From contig CAWBSR010000007.1 of NCBI GenBank assembly GCA_963791545.1, forward strand, positions 62,001 to 126,000: a DNA stretch of 64,000 nucleotides. Direction: 5' to 3'. The position numbers and the translations under genes are program-made. Below the pieces are notes generated by a model. It saw nothing but the letters and a program-made list of their open reading frames with translations. It did no database searches and had not been told where the DNA came from. Origin of the DNA: JALYXV01 sp963791545. Its GTDB lineage: Bacteria > Actinomycetota > Acidimicrobiia > Acidimicrobiales > Palsa-688. This document shows positions 1 through 10,000 of the stretch, piece by piece (position 1 is the first letter of the stretch; each line of letters opens with the position of its first letter).

Positions 1-2
1 CG

Positions 3-329
3 CTGTCGATGGTGCTCAGTGTCGCCATCACGGAAATGGAGGAGTCCCATTGGCCCTCCAAAGCGCAGGTCGCAGTTAACGAATTGTCGGTCGCCATGGC
101 CGCCGTCGACGCCGCCGCCACTTCCCTGATCGCGAGTCTCACCGACGACGCGGCTGCGGTGTTCGTGATCGAGGTCGAGGCAATGACGGATGCCTCGGCG
201 AAGGTCCGCGAGGTGCTGGGACTTCCGATTACTGCCGTGCCCCAGGGCGCGGGGAGATCGAGCCGACCTACAGGGGGTTCCCGCTCGGCGCGGTTCGCTT
301 CGACTTCAACTCAAAACCGGTGCCGGTGA
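3..329 (+). CDS. Hypothetical protein, cut by the window edge
   Basis: An open frame runs in from the left edge and stops at 329; an internal GTG at 9 is a possible start but the gene may begin outside. The first 80 or so residues are Ala/Val/Glu-rich and helical in character, with no family I recognise. The last 25 residues are Ser/Arg-rich and look like out-of-frame sequence, so the end may be damaged. It lies outside the island that begins at 419. Confidence 0.3.
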   Translation: MSMVLSVAITEMEESHWPSKAQVAVNELSVAMAAVDAAATSLIASLTDDAAAVFVIEVEAMTDASAKVREVLGLPITAVPQGAGRSSRPTGGSRSARFASTSTQNRCR

Positions 330-418
330 CGGCGCCGCGGTAGCCACGAGCGCTGACCAGAGGTGTACAAGGGCGACCGCTGACCAGGGCATTTGCGCTG
401 TACAGAGCGCATTTGCCC

Positions 419-457
419 GGCGCCCCCGGCAGGATTCGGACCTGCGACGCACGGTTT
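419..457. repeat. Left attachment site (displaced tRNA 3' end)
   Basis: These 39 bases are identical to 20763-20801, the part of tRNA-Arg(CCT) from base 37 in the anticodon loop to the CC of the CCA end. The base just outside (C at 418) differs from the encoded A of CCA in the intact gene, so this copy is a tRNA remnant only. Such a copy is expected after integration into a tRNA 3' end. Integrase coding sequence begins directly to its right. Confidence 0.9.
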
Positions 458-1364
458 GAATCGTCAAGTGCTCGCCGATGTCGAGCACCGGCTCTCCTTG
501 TGCGACAACGGCGACGCCCTGTCCGGTACGACGGCGAACCGATTGCGGACGATCGCGCGGGCGTGCGTGCGCCGGGCGGTCGACCTGGAAATCCTCGAAG
601 TCGACCCGTGGCCGCCGAGATCGAGCGGCCGCTCGCGGAGGAAGGCCGTTCGCACCAAGGGCCAGGTCGACGTCCGGCTCCTGCCAGATCCGGCAACGAT
701 GGAGCGGGCGATAGCGGCCATCGCCAGCCACCACCCGGGCAGCAGGACCTATCAGGTCATGACGGCGGTTGCGTACTACGCGGGGCTGCGCCCTTCCGAG
801 GTGGTCATGCTGCGGCGTGGATGCCTTTAGTTGCCGCTGACGGGTTGGGGGCGGATCGAGGTGGTCGAAGCCGACGTGTCCTTCGACGAGCCCGGTGAGC
901 CGAAGACAGGGCCGCGCTCGGTTCCGATCCCGCCTCGGCTGGTCGAGATCCTCCAGACCTGGCTAGGAGCGGGGAGCTTTGCGCCCGACGAGCTCATTTT
1001 TCGCACCAGGACCGGGCAACGCCCGACCGGGTCGAACTGGGCCCGTGCTTGGCAGCGAGCGCTGCGCCAGATCGGGCACAGCTCGTTGCGGGTTTACGAC
1101 TGCCGACACGCCGCGGCGACGACTTGGCTGCAAGCTGGCGCGCCGCTCGGTGAGGTCGCTCGTCGCCTTGGCCACAGCGTCGAAACGCTCGTGTCGACAT
1201 TTGTCGGCGCCCTTGTGGGTGACGAGTCGCTGGCGAACAGCAAGATCGAGGCTGCGATATCGGTCGGACCCACTGAGCCCGACGATCTCGGGCAAATGAA
1301 GCCCGGTCGCAGGACGGAGGTTGACCGAGTGAGAGAGGAATCGTGGTCCGCAATGCATCAATAA
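458..1364 (+). pseudogene. Tyrosine-type site-specific integrase, inactivated
   Basis: Phage-type integrase of the actinobacterial integrative element family. The frame emerges from the attachment repeat already within the core-binding domain, so an N-terminal part (about 100 residues or more) is missing. The catalytic domain carries the first Arg (GLRPSEV), then an in-frame TAG at 828-830. The frame then continues with matching sequence: the C-R-H segment for the second catalytic His and Arg (CRHAAATTW) and LGHSVETL. Where the nucleophilic Tyr is expected the sequence reads STFVGALVG, a Phe. Truncation, amber codon and Tyr-to-Phe change make activity very unlikely. It would once have excised and inserted the element together with the excisionase at 19186. 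Confidence 0.85.
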
Positions 1365-1445
1365 CCGTCGCTACGTGCGGCCTGAGACTGAGGCGATCGG
1401 CGCTGCTAGCCGCCCAGATGAGGAAATATGGGTCGCCTTGACCGG

Positions 1446-2509
1446 CTAATAAGGTTTGTAGCGCAGGACGCCATCGGTGTCGGGGACCGGCGCCGTGATC
1501 GTGAGGGTGTCGGGTGCGGCCACTGGGTGGGGTCCAAAGCGGATCACGGCACCTAGGTTCTGTTGGATCCAAGCGCGAAGCTCGTCTTGTTCGCCCCGGT
1601 CAGCGAGAACGTAGGCCTGCCAGCCGAGTTCTGCGGACCGGTCCTGGTGCTCAACGAAAACCAGGTATTCCTTGAGATGTCCGCATGCGCTGACAATCTC
1701 GTCCGCGAGCGCGGCTGTGCGACGCCGCGCCGGGCGATGTAGTCGCCCGGGAGAAAGATGAACAGGTCGCCGGGCCCGCCGCGCACGACCTGCGCCACCT
1801 GGTCGGCGGAAGTGATCCGAAACACGTCGATGCTTCCCGCCCCATAGGCGACGCGGCGTACAACGAGAATCTCGCCAGCTGCGGTGAGGAGATCTCCGTG
1901 GCGGCTCGACAGTTGGGTTGATCCCGCCGCAAGCACGCCGGCGGGACCCCGGTACTCCTCGGCGTCGGTCACATTTCGAACGCCGGACCGCCACCAATAC
2001 CACGAGCCAGGGGCATGTTCGAGTGCCTCAGGGTCTAAACGGTCAGTCTTGTCAACCTTGGAGTCAAGTAGTCGCCATCCGGCTTCGAGCGGCTCACCCA
2101 CTCGCGCCGGGCGGACCCGGTCCACGATCCGCTCGTCGGTGGCGCCGACACGGGCGACGTTGTGCTGGGCGTCACGCAGGCACACCCGGTTGGCGCCCCC
2201 CGCCAAATCGGGGTGGCGGAGCTGGGCGGCGTCGTCGTCCCAGAAGCAGACCGGGCAGCTATCGAAACTCCTCGGTGGCTCCTCGAAGACGAGATGCCCG
2301 CACGCCGGGCAAGGGAAACGCCCCGCCCCCCGATGGACGATGACGGCGGCCAACCTCACCAACTGGTCGTGGAGGTGAAGGCGACTTTCGCGGCTGGCAT
2401 CCTCCCATTGCGACACCAGACCGCCAAAAGGATGGTCGCCGACCACGGCCTCGCCCAGTGGGCGCTCGCATTCCTGGGCAATCAAGGTGGCGCCATACTC
2501 AGCTGTCAT
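1446..2509 (-). pseudogene. CPCC-family cysteine-rich protein, frameshifted
   Basis: The reading frame starts at an ATG at 2509. It contains a zinc-ribbon-like pair, FPCPACG then SCPVCFWDDD, which is the signature of the CPCC cysteine-rich family, small proteins of unknown function. The protein-like sequence continues as SWYWWRSGVRN and LFIFLPGDYIARRG. Near 1715-1725 the frame breaks, and the C-terminus (ALADEIVSACGH to DGVLRYKPY) is read one frame over, to a stop at 1446. Removing the shift would give a protein of about 354 residues. Either the gene is decayed, like most of the island, or there is a sequencing error at the break. The 10-bp gap to the MetE-like fragment suggests a recombination junction. 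Confidence 0.55.
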
Positions 2510-2518
2510 CCGGCCCAC

Positions 2519-3470
2519 GACGAGTCGGTGATGAACCACCAGTCCTGCCCGCTGCGCTCCACCAGACCGTCCGTCACCGATCTGTTGCCCTACGTCGACG
2601 ACCCCGAAGACTTCGCACGTGAACTGGCCGCCTTGGATGTGCCCGCCGGGCAGATCCGCCACCCGGCAGTGTTCGGCCCCCTGGGTAGGGGTCGGCCGCT
2701 GGCGGTGCACGAGGCGCAGTTCGTGCAGCGCATCTGCGACCGGCCGGTCAAGGTCGCCCTGCCCGGCCCCTATCTGCTGACCCGCACTCTGTGGATGGAG
2801 TGCATCTCCGACCGGGCCTACGCCGACCGCGAAGAACTGGCACGCGATGTTGTGCGGGTACTGCGCGAGGAACTCCATTTTCTCCTCGCAGCCGGTGTCG
2901 CCCTGGTGCAACTCGACGAACCCGTCCTCACCGAGGTCGTCTACGGCACCCCCCGTGAGGGTGGCCGGACGTTCATGTGCGGGGCTTTGGGCCAACGGCA
3001 AGGCGCCGCCGAGGAGCTGGCCTTCGGCCGCGACCTCCTCCAAGAGGTCGTGGCCGGTTCCCCGGCCGACCGCCTGGCCCTGCACGTCTGCCGGGGAAAC
3101 TGGACCCCCGACGAGACCGTCGCCCTCGCCGACGACTACCGGCCCCTCATCCCCGTACTGACCGCCGTCGAGGTTGGCACCTACATGCTCGAGCTAGCCA
3201 CACCCCGCGCCGGCGAGATGGAAGTCCTCGCCGCCCTTCCCGACGACCGTCGCATCGGCGTCGGCGTGATCAACCAAAAATGCCAAGCCACCGAGACCGT
3301 TGACCTGGTCCTCGAGCGCTGCCACCATGCGATCGCCTTGTTTGGTGCGGAACGGGTCCTGCTCAACACCGACTGCGGCTTCGCCACCTTCGCCGAGAAC
3401 CCCATCGTCGGCGCCGACCTCCGAAGCCAAACTCTCAGTCCTCACCCAAGCCCGCGACCGGCTGCGATGA
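2519..3470 (+). pseudogene. MetE-like (cobalamin-independent methionine synthase II) fragment
   Basis: Sequence from about 2585 matches the MetE C-terminal/UROD-like fold: VALPGPYLLTR, VQLDEPVLTEVV, LHVCRGNW, GVGVINQK and LNTDCGFATFAENP (with the Cys of the zinc site). Full-length members of this single-domain family have about 370 residues. Here roughly the first 110, with the N-terminal HVGSLPR-type motif, are absent. At about 3412-3422 the frame shifts: the natural C-terminus (SEAKLSVLTQARDRL) is in another frame ending at TGA 3468-3470. The gene is therefore damaged at both ends. The left boundary given is approximate. Confidence 0.65.
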
Positions 3471-3622
3471 CTCCCAAGTGACCGGCTCCTCGCCGCCGCC
3501 CGCCAACGCCTCGGCCACTCTCCCACTACCGGCGCCAGAACGTAGGGGCTCCGGCCGCCGGCCGCGTGGCCAAAGTGCCGAAGGATGGCAGACCCATGGG
3601 CCTTATCCAGCCGTTCGGCGCG

Positions 3623-6600
3623 TCAGCATTGGGCGGGGACTGCGGTGAGCGGCGAGGTGCGAAGGAAGCGCTCGTACCCCAGCCCCGACCCCACCGGATC
3701 CGGCACCGGCTGATCTCCGGGGAGGGTTTCGACCACGATGCAGCTTAACGGTGTATCGGGGCCCAGGCCGAGCAGGTCGAGCAGCTCAGCGATCTCCCTT
3801 TGGGACCAGGTGGCAGTTCCGGTGTCGGCACGCGGTCGTTGGAAATACAGCTCCCAGCGCTCTACCCGGGCGTCGGCCCGCCGGGTGCTGAGCAACAGGT
3901 TGCGCCTGGCGGTGTTGTCGGCCTGGTGGACTTGGGCGTACAGCAGCGCCCACAGCTCCGTGACCGGCGGATACGGCAGGAGGGACTGGCCTTCGAACAC
4001 CGGGTCGGCGACCGGCGCGCTCACCTCGATGCCGACCCGAGAGCGCAGGACTGCGGCGCCCAGGGTCGGCGCCGGGTGCTGGACCCCGGTCACTCTACAA
4101 GGGGCACCGAAGCGGCCCTGGGCGGTCGACCACCCCCTGGTGTGGCCGACCCGGAGCTCGTAGGTGAAGAACCCGAAGAGCTCCGGCGCGTCAGCGGTGA
4201 GACCGGGGGGCAAGGGGACGAAGAAGTGGACGGGAGACTCGGTCGGCTCGAGGAGCTGCATGGCGGAGGCGCCAGCCTGGTCGGCGGATTGCGCCGGGAC
4301 GATGGTGCGGATGGGTTCGGGTTCGATGGGTAGGGGCGGCTCTGGCATCTCGGGAAGTTCAGGCGACACCCGGGTGAGCACGGGATCGGGAGCTTGGGCC
4401 AACACCCGGGCGTAGAATGAGTCGGCTGGGTTGCCGGGCGGTACATCGAACTCGAACCACAGCACCTTGCGCCGGGCGTCGGTATGGCTGTACGCCGGGT
4501 CGCGCTGGTACGGGGAAAGCGCCAGCCCGGCCGCTGCCAGCTTGGGCACCTGGCTGGGGCTGGTGGTCATGGGGAGGTGGAGGTCGAACGACATCGTGGG
4601 GTCGACCACGCCGGGGGCGTGGCGGAAGACAGGAGTGACGGTGTAGTGGCGGTCTAGCTCGGTCGGGAACTGTCCCGCCGGGGGTTTGGGGTCGATCACG
4701 TCGAAGAACACAATTTCCGAACGGTCGGAGGTGGCGCCCAGCGCTTCGTGAGCAACGGTGCGGTGGGGCTCGACCAGTCCCACTTCGGCGCCGGCCTGTT
4801 CGATCAGAAGGTGGTCGAGGCCATCCCAGCTCCAGTCGCGGTCGAGCTCGAGGCGTACCGCCACGATCCAGACACGAGTGAGATCGTTGATCGATCCGAA
4901 CTGGATGCTCCCGCCGTCGGGCCCGAGGGCATGCGGCACACCGGCGGCGCAGCCGAAAAGCACGCGATGGCCGGGATGGGCCCGCAGGCCGGTACCTACC
5001 GTTTCGAGGTCGAGGGCTGCAGCCAGGCGCCCCAACGCATTGTCCGGGGCGCTGAGCCCCTGTCCGGCGGCACGTTGCGAGAGCGCTACGGCCGGGGTCA
5101 CCGGCCTGTCGGGCTGGAGGAAGATGCCCTCCACCGGTTCCGCCGCCGAGGCCCGCAGCACACGTGATTCGTCGTGGCTGTATTTGGTCACCGCCAGCGT
5201 GGTCTGCGGCCCATGACGTACCGCGTCGCTGCCGTAGTAGTCGGCCCGATCGGCGGCCAAGGCGTTCAGCGCGATGCGGACGGCTCTGGCGGTGGGAACG
5301 GGAAGGGGCCCAGTTGCAGGTGCGATGACGGTGGTGGCGTCGGCGACGTCTTTCCAAGTGAGGTCAAGATCGAGCGGATCATTGGCGTCGGCTGGGAATG
5401 GCCGGGTTGTGCGGTACAAGACCCGGAATCCGCTGGGGCCGCCGGGGAAGGCGACACTCACTTCGACCTCCACCGTGGTGACATCGGGATCGGGCCGGCC
5501 GGCGGGCCGGTGCTGGGCGATGGCGGTCGGCAGGTCGGCGAGCAGATCGGCCGCCGTGCCGCCGGCGAAGACATAGGCGGGGTAGCCGAGCAGGGGACGT
5601 CGTACTGTCATCTTGTCGGGGGCGTTGGCAGGGTCGGGGGTTACCGGGAGCGCGGTGTCGACACCGAGCGCCTGGGGCCGCACACAGCGGCGGAACGGCA
5701 GCGGGGCGAGAGGTTGGGGCGCCCGATTGGTGGGCTGCTCGTCGATGGTGGGGCCGCCACCGGTTTGGTCCACCAGGCGGACCCGGAACTGGTACGCGTG
5801 CCCGTACCGCAAGGCGATATCCGGGTCGACCCCCTCCACCACCGACGGCTTGTCGATGCCATGGAGCTTTGCCTCGGTGCGGTCGGGCGCCACCAACGAG
5901 GTGCCGGTCCAGGATGTGTAGTACGACGGGATCCAGAAGGTGTCGGTGGGATCGGCCATTAGTTTGTTGGGTGCCACCTCGACGCGGAACTCGCCGGTGT
6001 ACGACCCCAGGTTGATCCCACCGATGGCGACTGCCGACGTTCCCATCGACAGGGAGTGCCAAGTCGTGGTGCCCGCCTCTTGGGCGTCGACCCGGTACCC
6101 GAGCACGCCCATGGGCGAATCGGCGGTGGCGGCGGCCGGGTCGACCTGGCGGTTGAGCCACGTGGCGATCTGCTCGTCGTCCCAACCCAGGCGGACGCCA
6201 TGGTCCGTGCGCGGCCCCATGCCGTCGTCCTGCTCGCCTAGGGGATCGAGCGCCACCGGTTGCGCGGCGTACACCGCCTTGGCGAAGCCGTCGTCGTAGT
6301 CGATGACCTCGCGAAAAATGTCGTCGTAGTTGGCCGCCGGGATCGATGCCGCGACGGGGAACAGGACCGCGCTGAACAGGCTTCGCGCTGTTGACAGCGG
6401 CGGCACGCGGGCGGCGTACGACTTGAGCCCGCCGGGTACGCCCAGCAAGGCCGCTCCGTCGCTGGCCGCGGCCAAAGTTACATAGACCCAGCCACCGCCG
6501 TCGAAGAAGTGAGCGTCAGGCGTGATGGTGAAGGGACGGACGAGGCCAATGTCGGTTGCCAGCCTCGGCTGGCGCAGGGCCGACGCCAGCACCTTGCCCC

Positions 6601-7075
6601 AGCCGACACTGGGCGGGTCGCTCTTGAGCACTGTGCCCTTCGGGACTCCAGCCTTGAGGGCACAGTGGTAACTGTCATCAACGCGCAGGTACCGGTTGCC
6701 GCCGTCGGCGTAACCGGTGGCGTCGCGGTAGCCGGGCGGTGCGTACTTCAGGAATCGGCGTCCCGCCGCGCGGGGGTCGACCGGGGTGATCGTGGCGTCG
6801 ATGGGAATGGTTGCCGCCAACGCGGTGCAAAGGGCCCGAGCCGGTACGGGTGCTGAGGTCGCCTCGGTGAGGAGGGTGAACGGCGACGCGATGGTGGGCA
6901 GCGAGCTGAGGCCCTTCACGAGCCGGATCTCGAAGGTAAAGGCGGCGTCAGTGAAGCTGGGCCCACCGGCCACTAGCGGGTCGAGCGGGTTGGTTTGCGG
7001 TGCCGCCAGCAAGTTGAGCGAGAGCTTCGACCCGTCCCACTGCTGGAGATAGGGAAGAAGGATGAGTTGCGGCAT
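3623..7075 (-). CDS. Giant protein of unknown function (1150 aa), second gene of a two-gene operon
   Basis: I recognise no family. The ATG at 7075 has a strong Shine-Dalgarno (GAGGAGGATCC before ATG) and lies 10 bases after the stop of the 1542-residue gene, so the two are co-transcribed and probably act together. The protein has no signal peptide and no transmembrane helix. It is rich in Pro, Asp, Thr and aromatic residues and has the look of many beta-sandwich units. One stretch around the middle (RYGHAYQFRVRLVD) resembles a fibronectin type III strand pair. Pro-rich linkers (PEMPEPPLPIEPEP) occur in the last third. The frame is open over 3.4 kb with no disruption, unlike its decayed neighbours, which suggests recent acquisition or selection. 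Structural or adhesive roles are possible but unproven. Confidence 0.85.
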   Translation of the reverse strand: MPQLILLPYLQQWDGSKLSLNLLAAPQTNPLDPLVAGGPSFTDAAFTFEIRLVKGLSSLPTIASPFTLLTEATSAPVPARALCTALAATIPIDATITPVDPRAAGRRFLKYAPPGYRDATGYADGGNRYLRVDDSYHCALKAGVPKGTVLKSDPPSVGWGKVLASALRQPRLATDIGLVRPFTITPDAHFFDGGGWVYVTLAAASDGAALLGVPGGLKSYAARVPPLSTARSLFSAVLFPVAASIPAANYDDIFREVIDYDDGFAKAVYAAQPVALDPLGEQDDGMGPRTDHGVRLGWDDEQIATWLNRQVDPAAATADSPMGVLGYRVDAQEAGTTTWHSLSMGTSAVAIGGINLGSYTGEFRVEVAPNKLMADPTDTFWIPSYYTSWTGTSLVAPDRTEAKLHGIDKPSVVEGVDPDIALRYGHAYQFRVRLVDQTGGGPTIDEQPTNRAPQPLAPLPFRRCVRPQALGVDTALPVTPDPANAPDKMTVRRPLLGYPAYVFAGGTAADLLADLPTAIAQHRPAGRPDPDVTTVEVEVSVAFPGGPSGFRVLYRTTRPFPADANDPLDLDLTWKDVADATTVIAPATGPLPVPTARAVRIALNALAADRADYYGSDAVRHGPQTTLAVTKYSHDESRVLRASAAEPVEGIFLQPDRPVTPAVALSQRAAGQGLSAPDNALGRLAAALDLETVGTGLRAHPGHRVLFGCAAGVPHALGPDGGSIQFGSINDLTRVWIVAVRLELDRDWSWDGLDHLLIEQAGAEVGLVEPHRTVAHEALGATSDRSEIVFFDVIDPKPPAGQFPTELDRHYTVTPVFRHAPGVVDPTMSFDLHLPMTTSPSQVPKLAAAGLALSPYQRDPAYSHTDARRKVLWFEFDVPPGNPADSFYARVLAQAPDPVLTRVSPELPEMPEPPLPIEPEPIRTIVPAQSADQAGASAMQLLEPTESPVHFFVPLPPGLTADAPELFGFFTYELRVGHTRGWSTAQGRFGAPCRVTGVQHPAPTLGAAVLRSRVGIEVSAPVADPVFEGQSLLPYPPVTELWALLYAQVHQADNTARRNLLLSTRRADARVERWELYFQRPRADTGTATWSQREIAELLDLLGLGPDTPLSCIVVETLPGDQPVPDPVGSGLGYERFLRTSPLTAVPAQC

Positions 7076-7085
7076 GGATCCTCCT

Positions 7086-10000
7086 CTAACTTGCGTTCGG
7101 TAGGACGTCGGGCAGGGTGCACGCCGGCTCCCCTGGCCCCCGAATGACCTCCGAGGCGGTGGTGGAGACCTCGAGGCTGATACTGAATACCAGGCACACC
7201 GTGACCTCCACGCCGAAGGTCAGCTTGGCGGCTCCGAACACGGTTTCGTTGGGCGTGCCGCGGCAGGCGTCAACGATGGCGAGTTGGCCCTCGAGCGAGA
7301 TGGAGATGGAGATGATGGGCTCGATGGCCGCCTCGAGTTTGAGCAGAAACCCGATTCCGAAACCCAGGACGGTGTCGCCGATGAGGCCGAAAAAGGTCAG
7401 GGCGATGAGACCCTTGAACTTGAGCGGCTCCGCCTCGATCTCATACGCGATCCCGACGCCGAGCAGGAGTGAATAGACCGTGCCGTCAGCTGTCGAGACG
7501 TCGATTTCGAACTTGATGATGGCGACCGCGTACAAGCCTGGGATCTGTTTGATCGCGAACATGGGCTGGCCGGCCATAGAGAACGAGGCTTTGTCCGCCG
7601 TGGGCGCGACATCCATTTCGACCTTTATTTCGGTGTCGTCGAATTTGATGTCCGGCAGGGGGTCGGGTTTGGGCGGGATTTGGAAGGCGTCACCCGTGGC
7701 GTCAACGACTGGGACGTGCTCGGCCACCTTGAGGGTCCAGTCGTTGGTCATGAGCGCGGTCAAGGCCCCCGCGATCCCGAGATCGGCGAGAATGGTGAGG
7801 AGGTCCTGGACGACGCTGAGCCCGCCGCCGAGCTTGAGGTTGGGCTGCTCGAACCGGGTCGTAGCGCCGGCTGCGGCCACCACGTTGGTATTCATTAGGA
7901 ACACGTCGCCGAGCGAGCTGACGTTCATGATCTTGGTGGCGTTGTCCAAGCGGAAGCGCCACGGCACCGGCTGGGAGGTGTCCACCCGATACGTAATCTG
8001 GGCGGCGGTGTAGTCGAGTTCACTCTTGACGGAGCCGGCTTTGCGCATGGTGCGCCGGCCCACCCCGGCGGCGAAGGGCGACGGCATTTCGAGGCGATAA
8101 TTACCGTTGTTGTCGACCCGCAGCGCCCAGTTGGGCGTTGGGAACGGGATGGTCTTGTCGGCCTCGGGGTAGGGTCCGATGGCGGTGCCCAGGCTGTAGG
8201 GGTCGGCGATCGAACCAGCCTGGGTGCTGGTGATGCTCGTCGAGTCGGTGGCTTCGATCTTGGGTCGCCGGTAGAGGGCTCGCTGCGTGCCCATGGCGTG
8301 GAGGACCGCATAGTCGCGGCTGGGGTTGGTCGGCTGGGTCAGGTCGGCGGGGTCGGCGAAGCGGTAGGGGGACGAGGGCGCCGGCGCCGTCCCGGCCGCT
8401 CCTGCTCGAATTAGTGGTACGCCGTGGTCCTTGGCAACCGCCTTCGGCGCCGCGGCCGGGCTGTCGACCTGCACCACCGACCACTGGCCGCCACCGGGGA
8501 AGGCAGGCGCTCCCCATGCCGCCATGGCGAACTCCGGGCCACCCATGCCGGCCGTAACACCGACGTCGACGTGCTGGAGGTGCATTGCCTGTGGGCCGCT
8601 GCCAATGTAGATCTTGGTGTCGATTGGACCGCCCAGCGGCCCGGACTTCGCCAACAGGTCGGCGTACTGGCTGGGGCTGATCAGCGACCCGGCGGTGATC
8701 TGGACGCAGCCGAACTGGCCCTTGGCGGACACCAGCTGGATGGAGCCGTCGGGCGCAGTCGGGGCACCGTCGAGGTCGAGGTGGCCGTCGAAGTACACCG
8801 CCGCCATGTCGATACCGCCGACGGTGATCACCTGGCCGGTGTCGCGGATGTTGACCACATTGGTGATGCGGCTGGCCACACCGGGGTGGGTGACGATGGG
8901 TGTCCCCGGGAATTGGTACAGCCCGTCGCTCACCGCCTGCCAGCCGCTGTCGGTGCGGGTGACGATGGCGTTGTTGCGCCGCTGGATGGTGATGGTGCGC
9001 ACGACCACTACGCCGTAGGGGAACAGGATGCTGCGGACCTTCACGATCTCGTAGGCGGTACGACCCACGAGAACGTCGAAGCGGGCCTGCACCACCGCCA
9101 CCGGATCGGTATAGGGGTTGCGCCAGTCGCTGAACAGGCTCTCGCCGTATCCCGACAGGTCGATCCGAGTGACGGGGACCATGGGCCGTTTGCCGGCCGC
9201 CCCGACGTACGTGTTGAAAATACTGGTGACGTCGCTGCCGAGAATGCTGCGGTTACCGGGTTGGGCCACCGGCAGCTGGACCGTAAATCCGGACAGGGCA
9301 GGCGTCTCGTCGCTGGCCAGCGTGTCGTCATGGGCGTCGATTCGCAGCTGATGGGCACCCTCCAACTGGCCTTGGCGGGGGCGGTTGAACACGACTGACG
9401 CCCAGCGAGGGTCGACCGGGTCCACGCCGTGGAGGTTGCTCACCGCGATCATGCCGAACGGCAGGGTGAAGCGGGCCCTGGCGGTCAGCGGCGAGCTCTG
9501 AGCGAAGTTGTCAACAAGCGTGTTCAGTGCGGCGATCGGATGCACCGGCACCAGGTTGGAAGTCGGGACGCCGACTATGGTGGGAACACCACTGTTGGCA
9601 AAGCTGACCCACGTCGGCAGCGGGCTCGGGTCGGGATCCTCGACCGTCTCGACCGCTTCCCACTGCACCGCCGGGAGGGTGACCAGGGCGACCTGGTCGC
9701 TGTCGACCTCGATGGTGAGCTTGTCGATCGCGAGGGTCGCGGTGTTGCCCATGGCGGTGCCGTCAACCGCAGTGCGGTCAACCGACGTCGACCAGGCCAC
9801 GCCGAACTGGGCGACGTTCGTTGACACGTCGAGAAGGATGAGGCTTCGACGGCCCTCGAAGGCCAGTGCGTCGCCCATGGCTTCGACCGCCCGCGGCCAC
9901 TGCTCAGTGCCGCCCCGCTCCATATAGGTCAAGGCCCCCGTGGTCTGGTCGAACGGGTTGCCATGAAAGCGGCCGAGGGCTTCGATCACTCCGGCGCCGC

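Noticed and set aside
413..898. A 161-residue frame running through the attachment repeat into the integrase region
   Set aside because: It is out of frame with the conserved integrase sequence and its start is tRNA-derived.
2162..2518. Long N-terminal extension of the MetE-like frame
   Set aside because: This part is antisense to the CPCC-family gene and resembles no MetE N-terminus.
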